Position numbers and translations under genes: made by a program. Below, in pieces: positions 1 to 12,906 of a stretch of 64,000 nt of DNA (within the stretch, counting starts at the first letter, position 1; each line of letters starts with the position of its first letter). Source of the DNA: Siderastrea radians (Eukaryota > Cnidaria > Anthozoa > Scleractinia > Rhizangiidae); NCBI GenBank assembly GCA_964017195.1, contig OZ024898.1:16980475-17044474 (forward strand), in the 5' to 3' direction. The notes beneath the pieces were generated by a model. That model saw nothing but the letters and a program-made list of their open reading frames with translations, had not been told where the DNA came from and did not search any database.

Positions 1-352
1 CTTTATTTGATGCATTTTTGTTGTTCTTTGCAGCCATTTTGTACACTTATCATAATTGATGTTTGTTGTTATGCCTTACTGACTAGACTGACTAGAGTAA
101 AGCAAAGCTTCTTATACATGTATCCATTATGGGTCCTGTGTGAGTACGGTTTTCATCCTCGCGGCAACAGCGGCAGGAAATCCAGCTCAAATTTTGAACA
201 TAGCCGAAAAACAGGTTACAGTTCTTGTTGAATGTATTTGAATCTTGTTGAATGTATTTGTCTACATCGCAAAGTGTTACTACTGACTGTGTTTGTTTGT
301 TGTTTTGCATGTATACAATCTTGGGCTCAAAATTAAGGTGCATTTAAATTTT

Positions 353-460
353 GGCAACTGTGTACTAATGCCAGCTGGGCGAGAAAGTGTTTTGCTGTCA
401 TGCAATTCCCAGATCCTGTGATAAGATACCACCTGCTATGTCCTAGAGACAGATGAAGAG
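353..460 (+). pseudogene. possible degenerate Cys-rich exon (P2X7-like zinc-finger type)
   Basis: Read with one frameshift near 395, this stretch gives GNCVLMPAGRES followed by CCHAIP, which resembles the Cys-rich core (Cys, Met-Pro, Glu-Ser, Cys-Cys, Glu/Ala-Ile-Pro) of the P2X7-like intracellular zinc-binding domain common in transposon-associated cnidarian proteins. Neither frame stays open for long and no complete domain is visible. The same sequence occurs in copy 2 from about 4858. The resemblance is from memory of the family; a profile search on the frameshift-tolerant translation would settle it. Confidence 0.22.
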
Positions 461-2254
461 AATTTTTTAAATCCAGCTGTCATTGAGACAGATTATAATC
501 AGTATTTTGAAAATGAAGGCCGGAGTACGTACATATTAACGTATCTTTGCTTTGGGCTCTTTTTTTTTGGGGGGGGGGGGAGGGGGGCAGAGAACAAACT
601 CCATGTATAGATTGGTGCAACCCAAATGAGTATGGTTTTAAAGCCTTTTTGGTTCTGAAAATAGTTGTTGACTTAAAAGTCAGGTCTGAAAATGGTAATT
701 GATTCGGGAGTGACAGTAATGTTTTGTCAGTTCTGAAAATGGGTGGGAAAAATTACACATCTGGTTCTCAAGATGGGTAAGGAAAATTACATGTTTGGTC
801 TGACAGTGGGCACACTGAGAGCTGCTTTGTGGTTGAATTTTGTTTGGGAAAAGAGAAATAAAAACCTCTGGGAGCAGGGGAGGGACCAGGGGACCAGTGG
901 GGAGGAAAATTACATCTTTTGGTCCGAAAATGAATCACCTATAAATTGTGTTCATGAGAAAAGGTCCTTCATTAACACATGATGAGATGCTGCAATGCTT
1001 ATGAGGTTGTGTGCTAAATACTGAGATATTTGACAAAAAGTGACATAAAAGTAGTAAAAGATCAAGGAACAATAATGAAATGACAATTACAAAAAACCTT
1101 ATTACATGAATGAACATGATTACATAAACAATATACCTTGTTAAGTTCTTAGCAACCTTGTGCACTTTATGACTCCTTTGATGTATATGGTTTAACAAGT
1201 ATTGGGTTTACAATCAGTTGTACTACCAGTACAACATATAAGTAATATAATTGTTAGTTGAAAGCAAAAACAAACTCTCAAAGTTTAGCTTAAACAAATC
1301 AAATGTGATTTCATTATTTCTAAGACTGTGAAATCGAGTTAATGTTGTTTTTCTACTCTTGTTACTGGTTAGCTAACCTGTTTATTTATTTAATATAGAT
1401 TTATTTTTGTAGTTGACATATTTATTTAATCCCTTTACTGATGAGTTACCTTTTACTCATCTGTATATCTTTCTTATCAGTCTGTTGCTTCCTCTTTCAT
1501 TCTCAGAACATGTCTACAGTAATGTTGCTTATAGGCAATACACTTACTGGATACGTATGAAGCTGGGACGACAAATCCCAGTAGCCATTCCATCTTGTCT
1601 GGTTTTAAAAATTAGAGAGAACTTCCCTAGTAAAAGTGGAAACTGAAAGGGCTTTGAATATGTCCATTAACAGCTTGGCAGTCTTGCTAGATAATATTAA
1701 CATCATATTTGGTTGACAGTTGTACTACTCTTTGAAATATTTCTAAACTTTGTATTTTCTTCAATTACTACAGAGTGGTACTTGACCTAGGAAGTGCGAG
1801 GGGAGGGGCTCCCATAGTGTAGTGAAGGGGTCACCGTGATTGAAATTCATGCTTTGGTACCACTTAGGGTGTTTGAATTAAAAATGACCATTGTCAGCAT
1901 GTTTTGACACTTTCCAGGGTTTTAAGGTACTATAATGTCAGAAATTCATGCTGGCAGGAACAACTTTTCAAGAGGTATTAGTACTTCTTGGAGTGACAAG
2001 GAACATATGCGACACCCACAAAAGAAATGTTTTTTTTTTTGTTTCAAACAACAATCAATTCCTCCAGTTTTTATGGGTCAATCATTTCCCCCTTCTGAAA
2101 GTACTTAGATAGGAGCTGTACGAAGGGTGGACCGCATAATTATATTAAGTGATACACCTGTCATAAACTTGATAGGGGCATGTTTGTCTTGATATGATGT
2201 CATTTCTGCCTCCCCTAAAAATCATGAACATGGAACAGCCTGGAACACCTACTT

Positions 2255-2904
2255 CCCAGGGGGGGTACCCTGGATTTCAAGTGACGGGGATGATCAAATG
2301 GGGGCAAAAATCAAAACCCAAAAAAATCCCTAGGGCCTCCAATGAACCCAAAAAATCCCTGGACCAAAAATTAACCCCCCAAAATCCCATGCCGAATTTT
2401 CGAGCCTCAAAAATTTACAGAAAGGATTAACCCACAAGTCACATGCGAAAGATATCAAGAATTCACTACAGCAAAAGGGAATTCCAGTGAGGATAAAGCC
2501 GGGTGATAAACACGATGGATGAGAAATCAGTTGAATGAATTGAAGCCTTGTGAAATACACCCGGGACACTTTGCGGACTATTGTATAGCCGGTTTTATGA
2601 AACAGATGCAATGTAATGTGACACCATCGTTAAATATAATTAAAACAACCACAAAACAAGTTTGGTTGTCAGTACTTAATATTCGCAGAACTACGCGGCC
2701 AGGTTACACAGGCACTACCACAATTCTTCAGATTGTTTTGAATACCCAAAAAATCTCTACTTAAATCAAGCCACCCAAAAAAATACTTGCCAAATTTTCC
2801 TACCCAAAGTCATCCCGGGATGGAAAATTTCAACACCCCCCAAAAAAATCCTTCGATTATCCCCGTCACTTGAAATCCGGAGTACCCCCCCCCCCCCCCG
2901 TGGG
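2255..2904. mobile_element. 650-bp MITE with 8-bp TSD (copy 1)
   Basis: The left end (CCCAGGGGGGGTACC..., then a GGATTTCAAGTGACGGGGAT block) is repeated inverted at the right end (...ATCCCCGTCACTTGAAATCC, a C-run, then GGG). The flanks carry ACCTACTT at 2247-2254 and ACCTGCTT at 2905-2912, an 8-bp target-site duplication with one mismatch. The interior is A/C-rich with repeated CCCAAAAAAATCC-like blocks and no transposase. Long inverted ends, small size and 8-bp duplication fit a non-autonomous hAT-like element. Confidence 0.75.
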
Positions 2905-3939
2905 ACCTGCTTGCCAGTGGAAAGCCACAACACTTAGAAACTAGGCCAGTTTATTAAATCTGGGTTTATGTTGCTGGTTGTCTTGAGTGTTGGCTTGTGA
3001 GAGGCTTAAGAAGGGCCTGCAGCCGCTGTACGAAAGCGATAAAACTCAAATATTATAGTGTGTGAAAAATATTACAATCAGAGCTCGAAATTTACGTTTG
3101 TTTATAATTATTGAAGCCTAATTTATGCGCCAAAAATCCGAGGTTATTGTTAATGCTTAGTAACTGCTCTGACTTATAATTCTCAAATAAACCTAGCTGA
3201 AAGAGCTAACAACCAACAGAAGATACAAGCTTGTCATAGTTATGTTGAACAAAATGCAAACTTGTTACCTCTAAATTTCTACGTTGTGCAAATGCTGAAC
3301 ACGCAATTGGAATTCCCGTGTGAAGTTGCTCCGTTCTTGGGCGGACATGGATGGTTTATACCGCTGTAACTTACCGCTCAAAACAACCTCCACAAGCTCG
3401 GAAAACCGGCAGAAACACAGCAAACACATAACAGGTAAGGTTCTTCAAACTTTATTTGGATTTTTAGGTATTTTCCATGGAAAACCGCCGATTATATTCG
3501 ATCGAATCGCTTTGGTTACCTGTGGTGTAAACTGGTCTGCACAGACACGTGAATCAGTGTTTTGTGGGTTGAAACGATCCTCCTTTCATTTTTTGAGCCA
3601 TTCTTGAGGCAGTTCTGGATCTCCTGGAAACTTTAAATTACTTACTTTACTCTCATAGCAGCACAAAAACACCATGATTTTCAGCTCAAGTCCTCACACT
3701 TCGAATCCCCGCAATTTTCCAGCTCGCCAACAGTGACGTCACTAGTGTTATTTCCGACAATTTACCGACAACTTTCCCGACCACTCTACGATTATGAAGG
3801 CCAAAAAGTAGCACTTTTCACGTGCCATTATCTCTGCGATCCTAAGTCCAATTGACTTGAAACTTCAGAATATGTTTATTTGATACCAAATCAACACATA
3901 ACAAGTAAATTGGATTGAAAGAAAAAATGTCGAAATGTT

Positions 3940-3973
3940 GGGTTTATTTGACCTTTAAAGGTCAAATAAACCC
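3940..3973. repeat. perfect 34-bp palindrome
   Basis: The arms GGGTTTATTTGACCTTT and AAAGGTCAAATAAACCC are exact reverse complements with no spacer. The centre lies between 3956 and 3957. The second tandem copy retains only the left arm and breaks at this centre (8457/8460). A perfect spacer-less palindrome can extrude a cruciform and is a plausible breakpoint. Confidence 0.95.
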
Positions 3974-4284
3974 AAATTTTGATAATTCCGCTTTAGCCGT
4001 TTAAACGCGTCTTGACACAAAAAGAAATCATTATAAAGCCAAACTGGGCCGTAATTTTCCTTCCTGAGACCTTAAAAGGAGCAATAAAGCCAAAAGTACG
4101 AAGATATCCGAAGGTTTCACGAAATCGTTTCTGAAATGACCGCGCGCTTAAATAGAAGGAATGCAAACGATCGGTGATTCTGTGACGTCACTGTTGATGA
4201 GCAAAGCCAAAGGCGAGTATTGAAGAGTATTGTTGTAATTTTTTGGAAAATTCTCTGTTTTCACCCGTTTTCTTTGCGTTGAAA

Positions 4285-4425
4285 ATGGCCGAGGAGCTCA
4301 AACCTGTGGCATTTAGTGTAGAGCCATACCAGTTTGAGCTAATTGCCACAGAATCGGACTGCAAAATCTCAGATGATATTCGACCGACAGCAATGGCTTC
4401 GAAAGTAAACGACGGAATTGGTTAA
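4285..4425 (+). CDS. candidate first coding exon, unknown product
   Basis: An ATGG start in good context (AAAATGGCC) opens MAEELKPVAF..., reading to a stop at 4423-4425; an in-frame upstream ATG lies at 4243. The product is acidic with an SVEPYQFEL segment that resembles the N-termini of transposon-associated proteins in cnidarian genomes, and a GGTTAAG just before the stop could be a splice donor. A TGACGTCA motif lies about 100 bp upstream at 4183. The second tandem unit lacks this exon. The exon call is weak: no downstream exon with an open frame is clear. Confidence 0.3.
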   Translation: MAEELKPVAFSVEPYQFELIATESDCKISDDIRPTAMASKVNDGIG

Positions 4426-4505
4426 GTTTAATGGTGAGCGTTTAAGCTTATTTATTCATTACACTGTAAAAGTTCGCCGTATAATCGTTAATAAATGCGT
4501 TACCA

Positions 4506-7500
4506 CTTTATTTGATGCATTTTTGTTGTTCTTTGCAGCCATTTTGTACACTTATCATAATTGATGTTTGTTGTTATGCCTTACTGACTAGACTGACTAG
4601 AGTAAAGCAAAGCTTCTTATACATGTATCCATTATGGGTCCTGTGTGAGTACGGTTTTCATCCTCGCGGCAACAGCGGCAGGAAATCCAGCTCAAATTTT
4701 GAACATAGCCGAAAAACAGGTTACAGTTCTTGTTGAATGTATTTGAATCTTGTTGAATGTATTTGTCTACATCGCAAAGTGTTACTACTGACTGTGTTTG
4801 TTTGTTGTTTTGCATGTATACAATCTTGGGCTCAAAATTAAGGTGCATTTAAATTTTGGCAACTGTGTACTAATGCCAGCTGGGCGAGAAAGTGTTTTGC
4901 TGTCATGCAATTCCCAGATCCTGTGATAAGATACCACCTGCTATGTCCTAGAGACAGATGAAGAGAATTTTTTAAATCCAGCTGTCATTGAGACAGATTA
5001 TAATCAGTATTTTGAAAATGAAGGCCGGAGTACGTACATATTAACGTATCTTTGCTTTGGGCTCTTTTTTTTTGGGGGGGGGGAGGGGGGCAGAGAACAA
5101 ACTCCATGTATAGATTGGTGCAACCCAAATGAGTATGGTTTTAAAGCCTTTTTGGTTCTGAAAATAGTTGTTGACTTAAAAGTCAGGTCTGAAAATGGTA
5201 ATTGATTCGGGAGTGACAGTAATGTTTTGTCAGTTCTGAAAATGGGTGGGAAAAATTACACATCTGGTTCTCAAGATGGGTAAGGAAAATTACATGTTTG
5301 GTCTGACAGTGGGCACACTGAGAGCTGCTTTGTGGTTGAATTTTGTTTGGGAAAAGAGAAATAAAAACCTCTGGGAGCAGGGGAGGGACCAGGGGACCAG
5401 TGGGGAGGAAAATTACATCTTTTGGTCCGAAAATGAATCACCTATAAATTGTGTTCATGAGAAAAGGTCCTTCATTAACACATGATGAGATGCTGCAATG
5501 CTTATGAGGTTGTGTGCTAAATACTGAGATATTTGACAAAAAGTGACATAAAAGTAGTAAAAGATCAAGGAACAATAATGAAATGACAATTACAAAAAAC
5601 CTTATTACATGAATGAACATGATTACATAAACAATATACCTTGTTAAGTTCTTAGCAACCTTGTGCACTTTATGACTCCTTTGATGTATATGGTTTAACA
5701 AGTATTGGGTTTACAATCAGTTGTACTACCAGTACAACATATAAGTAATATAATTGTTAGTTGAAAGCAAAAACAAACTCTCAAAGTTTAGCTTAAACAA
5801 ATCAAATGTGATTTCATTATTTCTAAGACTGTGAAATCGAGTTAATGTTGTTTTTCTACTCTTGTTACTGGTTAGCTAACCTGTTTATTTATTTAATATA
5901 GATTTATTTTTGTAGTTGACATATTTATTTAATCCCTTTACTGATGAGTTACCTTTTACTCATCTGTATATCTTTCTTATCAGTCTGTTGCTTCCTCTTT
6001 CATTCTCAGAACATGTCTACAGTAATGTTGCTTATAGGCAATACACTTACTGGATACGTATGAAGCTGGGACGACAAATCCCAGTAGCCATTCCATCTTG
6101 TCTGGTTTTAAAAATTAGAGAGAACTTCCCTAGTAAAAGTGGAAACTGAAAGGGCTTTGAATATGTCCATTAACAGCTTGGCAGTCTTGCTAGATAATAT
6201 TAACATCATATTTGGTTGACAGTTGTACTACTCTTTGAAATATTTCTAAACTTTGTATTTTCTTCAATTACTACAGAGTGGTACTTGACCTAGGAAGTGC
6301 GAGGGGAGGGGCTCCCATAGTGTAGTGAAGGGGTCACCGTGATTGAAATTCATGCTTTGGTACCACTTAGGGTGTTTGAATTAAAAATGACCATTGTCAG
6401 CATGTTTTGACACTTTCCAGGGTTTTAAGGTACTATAATGTCAGAAATTCATGCTGGCAGGAACAACTTTTCAAGAGGTATTAGTACTTCTTGGAGTGAC
6501 AAGGAACATATGCGACACCCACAAAAGAAATGTTTTTTTTTTTGTTTCAAACAACAATCAATTCCTCCAGTTTTTATGGGTCAATCATTTCCCCCTTCTG
6601 AAAGTACTTAGATAGGAGCTGTACGAAGGGTGGACCGCATAATTATATTAAGTGATACACCTGTCATAAACTTGATAGGGGCATGTTTGTCTTGATATGA
6701 TGTCATTTCTGCCTCCCCTAAAAATCATGAACATGGAACAGCCTGGAACACCTACTTCCCAGGGGGGGTACCCTGGATTTCAAGTGACGGGGATGATCAA
6801 ATGGGGGCAAAAATCAAAACCCAAAAAAATCCCTAGGGCCTCCAATGAACCCAAAAAATCCCTGGACCAAAAATTAACCCCCCAAAATCCCATGCCGAAT
6901 TTTCGAGCCTCAAAAATTTACAGAAAGGATTAACCCACAAGTCACATGCGAAAGATATCAAGAATTCACTACAGCAAAAGGGAATTCCAGTGAGGATAAA
7001 GCCGGGTGATAAACACGATGGATGAGAAATCAGTTGAATGAATTGAAGCCTTGTGAAATACACCCGGGACACTTTGCGGACTATTGTATAGCCGGTTTTA
7101 TGAAACAGATGCAATGTAATGTGACACCATCGTTAAATATAATTAAAACAACCACAAAACAAGTTTGGTTGTCAGTACTTAATATTCGCAGAACTACGCG
7201 GCCAGGTTACACAGGCACTACCACAATTCTTCAGATTGTTTTGAATACCCAAAAAATCTCTACTTAAATCAAGCCACCCAAAAAAATACTTGCCAAATTT
7301 TCCTACCCAAAGTCATCCCGGGATGGAAAATTTCAACACCCCCCAAAAAAATCCTTCGATTATCCCCGTCACTTGAAATCCGGAGTACCCCCCCCCCCCC
7401 GTGGGACCTGCTTGCCAGTGGAAAGCCACAACACTTAGAAACTAGGCCAGTTTATTAAATCTGGGTTTATGTTGCTGGTTGTCTTGAGTGTTGGCTTGTG

Positions 7501-8460
7501 AGAGGCTTAAGAAGGGCCTGCAGCCGCTGTACGAAAGCGATAAAACTCAAATATTATAGTGTGTGAAAAATATTACAATCAGAGCTCGAAATTTACGTTT
7601 GTTTATAATTATTGAAGCCTAATTTATGCGCCAAAAATCCGAGGTTATTGTTAATGCTTAGTAACTGCTCTGACTTATAATTCTCAAATAAACCTAGCTG
7701 AAAGAGCTAACAACCAACAGAAGATACAAGCTTGTCATAGTTATGTTGAACAAAATGCAAACTTGTTACCTCTAAATTTCTACGTTGTGCAAATGCTGAA
7801 CACGCAATTGGAATTCCCGTGTGAAGTTGCTCCGTTCTTGGGCGGACATGGATGGTTTATACCGCTGTAACTTACCGCTCAAAACAACCTCCACAAGCTC
7901 GGAAAACCGGCAGAAACACAGCAAACACATAACAGGTAAGGTTCTTCAAACTTTATTTGGATTTTTAGGTATTTTCCATGGAAAACCGCCGATTATATTC
8001 GATCGAATCGCTTTGGTTACCTGTGGTGTAAACTGGTCTGCACAGACACGTGAATCAGTGTTTTGTGGGTTGAAACGATCCTCCTTTCATTTTTTGAGCC
8101 ATTCTTGAGGCAGTTCTGGATCTCCTGGAAACTTTAAATTACTTACTTTACTCTCATAGCAGCACAAAAACACCATGATTTTCAGCTCAAGTCCTCACAC
8201 TTCGAATCCCCGCAATTTTCCAGCTCGCCAACAGTGACGTCACTAGTGTTATTTCCGACAATTTACCGACAACTTTCCCGACCACTCTACGATTATGAAG
8301 GCCAAAAAGTAGCACTTTTCACGTGCCATTATCTCTGCGATCCTAAGTCCAATTGACTTGAAACTTCAGAATATGTTTATTTGATACCAAATCAACACAT
8401 AACAAGTAAATTGGATTGAAAGAAAAAATGTCGAAATGTTGGGTTTATTTGACCTTTAAA
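4506..8460 (+). repeat. 4.5-kb tandem unit, copy 2 (truncated)
   Basis: This is the second copy of the unit at 1-4505, matching it through base 3959 of copy 1. It lacks the last 546 bases of the unit, including the candidate first exon at 4285-4425. The match ends at 8460, within three bases of the centre of the palindrome that is complete in copy 1 at 3940-3973: the left arm (8441-8457) is kept, the right arm is absent, and unrelated sequence follows. Copy 2 therefore marks the right-hand edge of the tandem duplication. Confidence 0.95.
6758..7405. mobile_element. 650-bp MITE (copy 2)
   Basis: This is the copy of the 2255-2904 element carried inside the second tandem unit. It has the same inverted ends and the same flanking ACCTACTT/ACCTGCTT pair, so it was inserted before the 4.5-kb unit duplicated. 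It is two bases shorter because of the C-run near 7390. Confidence 0.75.
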
Positions 8461-10071
8461 TTTACTTTTTTATGACAGATAAATTAATTCTCACAATGTT
8501 ATTAAAGTCACGTCAATACGATGTCTTCCAATTATAGAGCCCCAACTGTTGGTTTTTTGTCCTTTTTTGTCTCGAATAGTTCAGAGACTTCAGTTGATGT
8601 TCATCGAATAACTGTTTGTTTATGAGGAAGGGCCTGAAGGGGGTAAAATGGGAAAAAGAATAGGGCAAATTATCGCTGGGAAAATGGAATTTGGGTGACT
8701 GGGACTGGGGGTCACAAGTAAAAACTAATATATAGAACTGGGATTTGAATTTGGAAAATTCGGGAAAACAATAAGCTTGGACTGGAAAATCGGCTTCACC
8801 ACCCCCTAATCCCCCCCCACCCCCCCCCCCCCACACACTCTCTATCAGGAACCTGTATGAAATTTGTGAGTCTTGACAAGCGGCATTTTTTTTTAATGAC
8901 AAGCGGCATAACTATTTGACACTCTCAACAGCAAATCAGCAAGTTCCTACTCAATGCAAGAAGGCATTTTTTGGATCGTGAATTCTCTTGGAATAATCCC
9001 CTCGAAAAGACCAAGCGAAACAACAACCCAGGTTTTGCCAAACTAGACAGCCTGGCTGGTTTTAATTGAATTAGTCTGAAACGAACAAGTCAGTCTTGCG
9101 TCAAAACAAACACTGTTTTATCGCAGCGTGGGAAATGAAAACAGCCTCTTTACAGCCACAAACAAAAAGAAAACTTTTACATAGAAGCTTAAAGAATCTT
9201 ATCGCCTGACCAGGTAAGAAGGAAATCTTTGCTTTGGTAACGTTTTTAGGCAAATTATTTGCGGCCGGTAAACAGATCGATAGATGTTCCGTGACAACAC
9301 GGGCTTTTGCCAAATTTGCATACTGATCGAAAGTGATATATTTATTGCTGTGAGCGTTGAAAATACCGAGAAATCGGCTAAAACGGTTGAAACGGCGAAA
9401 GAAACATATTTGCCATTTACAGTCTGACTTCTAGCAGTATTTTAACGCATCTCCAAACATTTACGGTTCTGAAATTGGTTTATCGGTCGCTCAAGCGTTT
9501 TGTTTATTTTGGATCAAAATGGCGAACATTTGGGAATTTCGCGGAGCTCTGTACGGCGCGCAGTAAAGAGTGCCCACAAATTTTATTTCATACATTTCTA
9601 TAATGGTGTTAGTACTTTTGAGTTACAATAGACACGATTCTAGATCAGGTCCCACATTCGAGAAAATGGCTTTCAACTACAGGCATGTCGCGTTTTCAAC
9701 ATTTCGGAGTTTGTTGGGAGTCAATTTAAAAAAGTCATATCTTAACGAAACTTAAATAGATCTCAATTATTAAACCTGTACACTATCGAGGGAAGATGAA
9801 ACTTTAATATGTAAAAAAATCAGCTCGTTAAATTGAGTAATAAAGTTTTGGTAGCGACCGTCATTTATGGCAAATTTACGGAGTCTCCAATGGCGAATTG
9901 CGTGGTTTTGAGGTGACTTTGAAAATCGCCTCGCAAAAAATATAAAATATCGAATTGATCCAAATAAATGTGATATTTGTTACTGGGATATAATTGTCGA
10001 CTTTCACTGAAAAAATCATGGAAATCGGCGAAGGTCCGAAAAAAGCCTTGTCCGTTCTTACACGGACGCTC
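8461..10071. other. unassigned spacer between tandem unit and satellite
   Basis: I recognise no gene here. About 8640-8830 is G-rich with repeated GGGAAAAT/GGGACTGG-like words ending in a long C run (8804-8832), as in a decayed MITE. The word GACAAGCGGCAT occurs twice (about 8875 and 8899). Around 9515-9545 an ATGGCG start opens only about fifteen codons before a stop. The remainder is AT-rich without long open frames. Confidence 0.6.
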
Positions 10072-12906
10072 TCTTAAGTTCTGATCTCATCATGACGGAG
10101 AAACTTCGTCTTGCGTTGTACAAGGCGTAAATTTCCAGAATGCACTGGCGATAGCGAAATTCCCATAAAACCGGCGATTTCAGCTGTGCTTGGCAAATTT
10201 TGAAAAATTGACTCATCCAGATACTCTAAATCGAGAGAATTCGTTGAGCTTCGTACTTGGATGAAACTTGAAGAATGAACTAAGGACATAAAAATGATCC
10301 TGAAACAGGTTGTGCATCCTACAAAACTTAAACTTGCAGGATGTACACTAGACATCAATATCATTATAAAAAAGGAGGTATGCGTTGTCTCCGGCACTTT
10401 CTGAAAAGTTGTTCTCGCGTCACTCATCACGGAGAACACTTGTTGGGCGTCGTACAAGACTCAAACTTGCAGAATGTACAAGACATAAAAGTCATCGCGA
10501 AACAGGAGGTATGCGTTGCCTCCTGTACTGTTTGAAGAGCTAAAATCTCACATCACTCATGACGGAGAAAACTTGTCTTGCGTCGTACACGGCTGAAACT
10601 TTGCAGAATGTACAAAAGATATAAACGTGATCGTAAAACAGGAGGAATGAGTTGTCTCCTTCATTTTCTGAAAAGGTGAGTCCTCATGTCATCCATAACG
10701 GATAAATACTGCTTTGCGTGGTACAAGACTTAAAGTTTCAGAATGTAGAGGACACATCTAATTCATCGTAAAACAGGAGGTATGAGTGCTGTCCGGCACT
10801 TTGTGGAGAGTTAAGTGATCACGACACTCACAGAGAAAACTCGCCTCGGGTCATACAGGGCGTAAACTTCCAGAATTTACTTCCGATATCGAAAGAAAAG
10901 TTCATTTCTCACGTTACTCATAACGCAGAATACTGGTTGGGCGTCTTACAAGACTCAAAGTTGCAGAATGTACAAAAGACATAAAAGTCATCGCAAAACA
11001 GGACGTATAAGTTGCCTCCTTTACTTTTTGGGGAGTAAAGTTCTCACGTCACTCATGACGGAGAATGCTACTTGGTCGTGGTGCACATCGGAAGACAGAA
11101 GGTATGAGTTATCTCCAGCACTTTCTGCAAAGTAGAGTTCCCATGTAACTCGTAACGGACAAAAGTTGTCTTGCTTCGTACACGGCTCAATCTCAGAGAA
11201 TGTACTAAGGGCATTAAATTCAACATGAGGTATGCTTTGTCTCCGACACTTTCTGAAAACTTAAGTTCTTTCGTCATTCTTAACAGGGAATACTGGTTGT
11301 GCTACGAGACTTAAACATGCAAAAAGTACAGGAGACATGAAAATCATCGTATAACAGGAGATATGAGTTGTCTCAGCCACTTTCTAAAAAGTCGAGTTCT
11401 CAGGTCACCCATAACGGAGAATACGTGCTTGGCGTCGTACAAGACTCAAACTTCCAGAAACTTCAAAAAAGACATAAAAGTCATTGCAAAACAGGAGGTA
11501 TGAGTTGCCTCCTGTACTTTTTGAGGGGTTAAGTTCTGACTTCACTAATAACAAAGAACTTGTCTTGCGTCGTACTTGGCTGAAACTTGCAGAATGTACA
11601 AAAGATATAAATGTAATCGAAAACTGGAGGAATGAGTTGTCTCTGGTATTTTCTGAAAACCTGAGTTCTCATGTCACTCATAAAAGAGAATCCTAGTTGT
11701 GCGTCGTAGAAGACTTAAAGTTGAAGAACGTAGAAGAAACAAAAAATCATCGTAAAACAAGAGGTATGAGTTCTCTCCGGCACTTTGTGAAGAGTTATGT
11801 GATCACGTCACTCATGACCGAGAAACCTCGCCTCGGGTCGTACAGCGCGTAAACTTCCAGAATGTACTTCCGATATCGAAAGAAGAGTTGAGTTCTCACG
11901 TCACTCATGACGCAGAATACTGCGCACAAGACTCAAGCTTGCAGTGTGTACAAGCGACGTAAAAGTCATCGTGAAAAAGGAGACTTGAGTTGTTTCCTAC
12001 ACTTCCTGCAAAGTGGAGTATCATTTGACTCGTAACGGGCAAAAGTTGTCTTGCATTGTACGCGGCTCAAACTTCCAGAATGTACTACGGACATTAAAAT
12101 CATCGTGGAACAGGAGGTATGACTTGTCTTTGGTACTTGCTGGAAAATTGAGTTCTCCAATCGCTCGTAACGGAGAAAACTGGTCGTGTGTCCTACAAAA
12201 GTTACACTTCGAGAGTGTACAGGAGACATCAAAATCATCGTAAAACGGGGGGTATGAGTTACCTCTGGCACATTTTGAGGAGTTAAGTTCTCACGTCACT
12301 CATGACGGAGAAAACTTGTCTTGTGTCTTAAAAGGCGTAAACGTGCAGAATGTCCTGCCGATATCGAAATCCTCATAAAACGGGCAATTTCAGCTGTGCC
12401 TAAAAACCTTTGAAAAATCGAGCTATCCAGTGACCCGTAATGAAGAAAGTTCGCTCTGCGTCGTACCAGGCTGAAACTTACAGAATGTACTAAGGACACC
12501 AAAATTATCGTAAGTCAGGAGGTAAGAGTTGTGCCCACAATTTTCTCGAAAGTTCACTTCTCATGTCACTCATGACGGAAAAAACTTGTTTTGCGTCGTA
12601 CACGGCTGAAACGTGCAGAATGTACAAAGGATGTAAATGTCATCGTAAAACACGAGGAATGAGTTGTCTCCAGTAGTTTCTGAAAACCTCATATCACTCA
12701 TGACGGAGAATACAGGTTGTGCTTCGTACAAGACAAAGTTGCAGAATGTAGAGGACACATCAAAGTCATCGTAAAACAGGAGGTATGAGTTCTCGCCGGC
12801 ACTTTTTGAAGAGTTAAGTGATCACGTCATTCATGACAGAGAAACCTCGGCTCGGTTCATACAGCGCGTAAACTTCCAGAATTTATTTCCGATATCGAAA
12901 GAAGAG
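10072..12906 (+). repeat. 135-bp satellite array, block 1 (left edge)
   Basis: Satellite sequence begins here with AAGTTCTGATCTCATCATGACGG and continues as head-to-tail monomers. Each monomer runs roughly: AGGAGGTATGAGTTGTCTCC, CACTTTCTGAAAAGTTGAGT, TCTCACGTCACTCATAACGG, AGAATACTGGTTGGGCGTCG, TACAAGACTCAAACTTGCAG, AATGTACAAAAGACATAAAA, GTCATCGTAAAAC. Spacing of the AGGAGGTATG word is about 130-137 bp. Adjacent monomers differ substantially; subfamilies are distinguished by variants such as CATGACGG/CATAACGG/CGTAACGG and ACTTGCAG/ACTTCCAG/ACTTGGAG. A distinct monomer with GCCGATATCGAAATCC and CCAGTGACCCATAATGAAG appears near 12350-12450. The block ends at the 9-bp target site of a MITE. Confidence 0.95.

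Larger units (their letters stand above)
1..4505 (+). repeat. 4.5-kb tandem unit, copy 1
   Basis: The sequence starting at base 1 recurs from 4506, so 1-4505 is one complete period of a head-to-tail duplication. The offset between copies drifts from 4505 to 4503 to 4501 only at homopolymers (the G run near 570 and the C run near 2885); the short reading frames translate identically in both copies, so substitutions are very rare. The unit holds a MITE at 2255-2904, a perfect palindrome at 3940-3973, TGACGTCA sites near 3734 and 4183, a candidate first exon at 4285-4425 and a possible zinc-finger exon remnant near 353. I see no long open frame. The rest looks like intron or decayed transposon. 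Very high identity means either a recent duplication or an assembly duplication; sequence alone cannot separate these. Confidence 0.95.

Noticed and set aside
1..8460. The 4.5-kb tandem unit as ribosomal DNA or a histone cluster.
   Set aside because: No rRNA-like or histone-like sequence is present; the content is MITE, palindrome and decayed transposon-like sequence.
8513..8902. A 129-codon minus-strand frame with a Gly-rich tract.
   Set aside because: The Gly tract is a translated C-run, and the rest matches the degenerate G-rich repeat on the other strand; it is not a credible gene.
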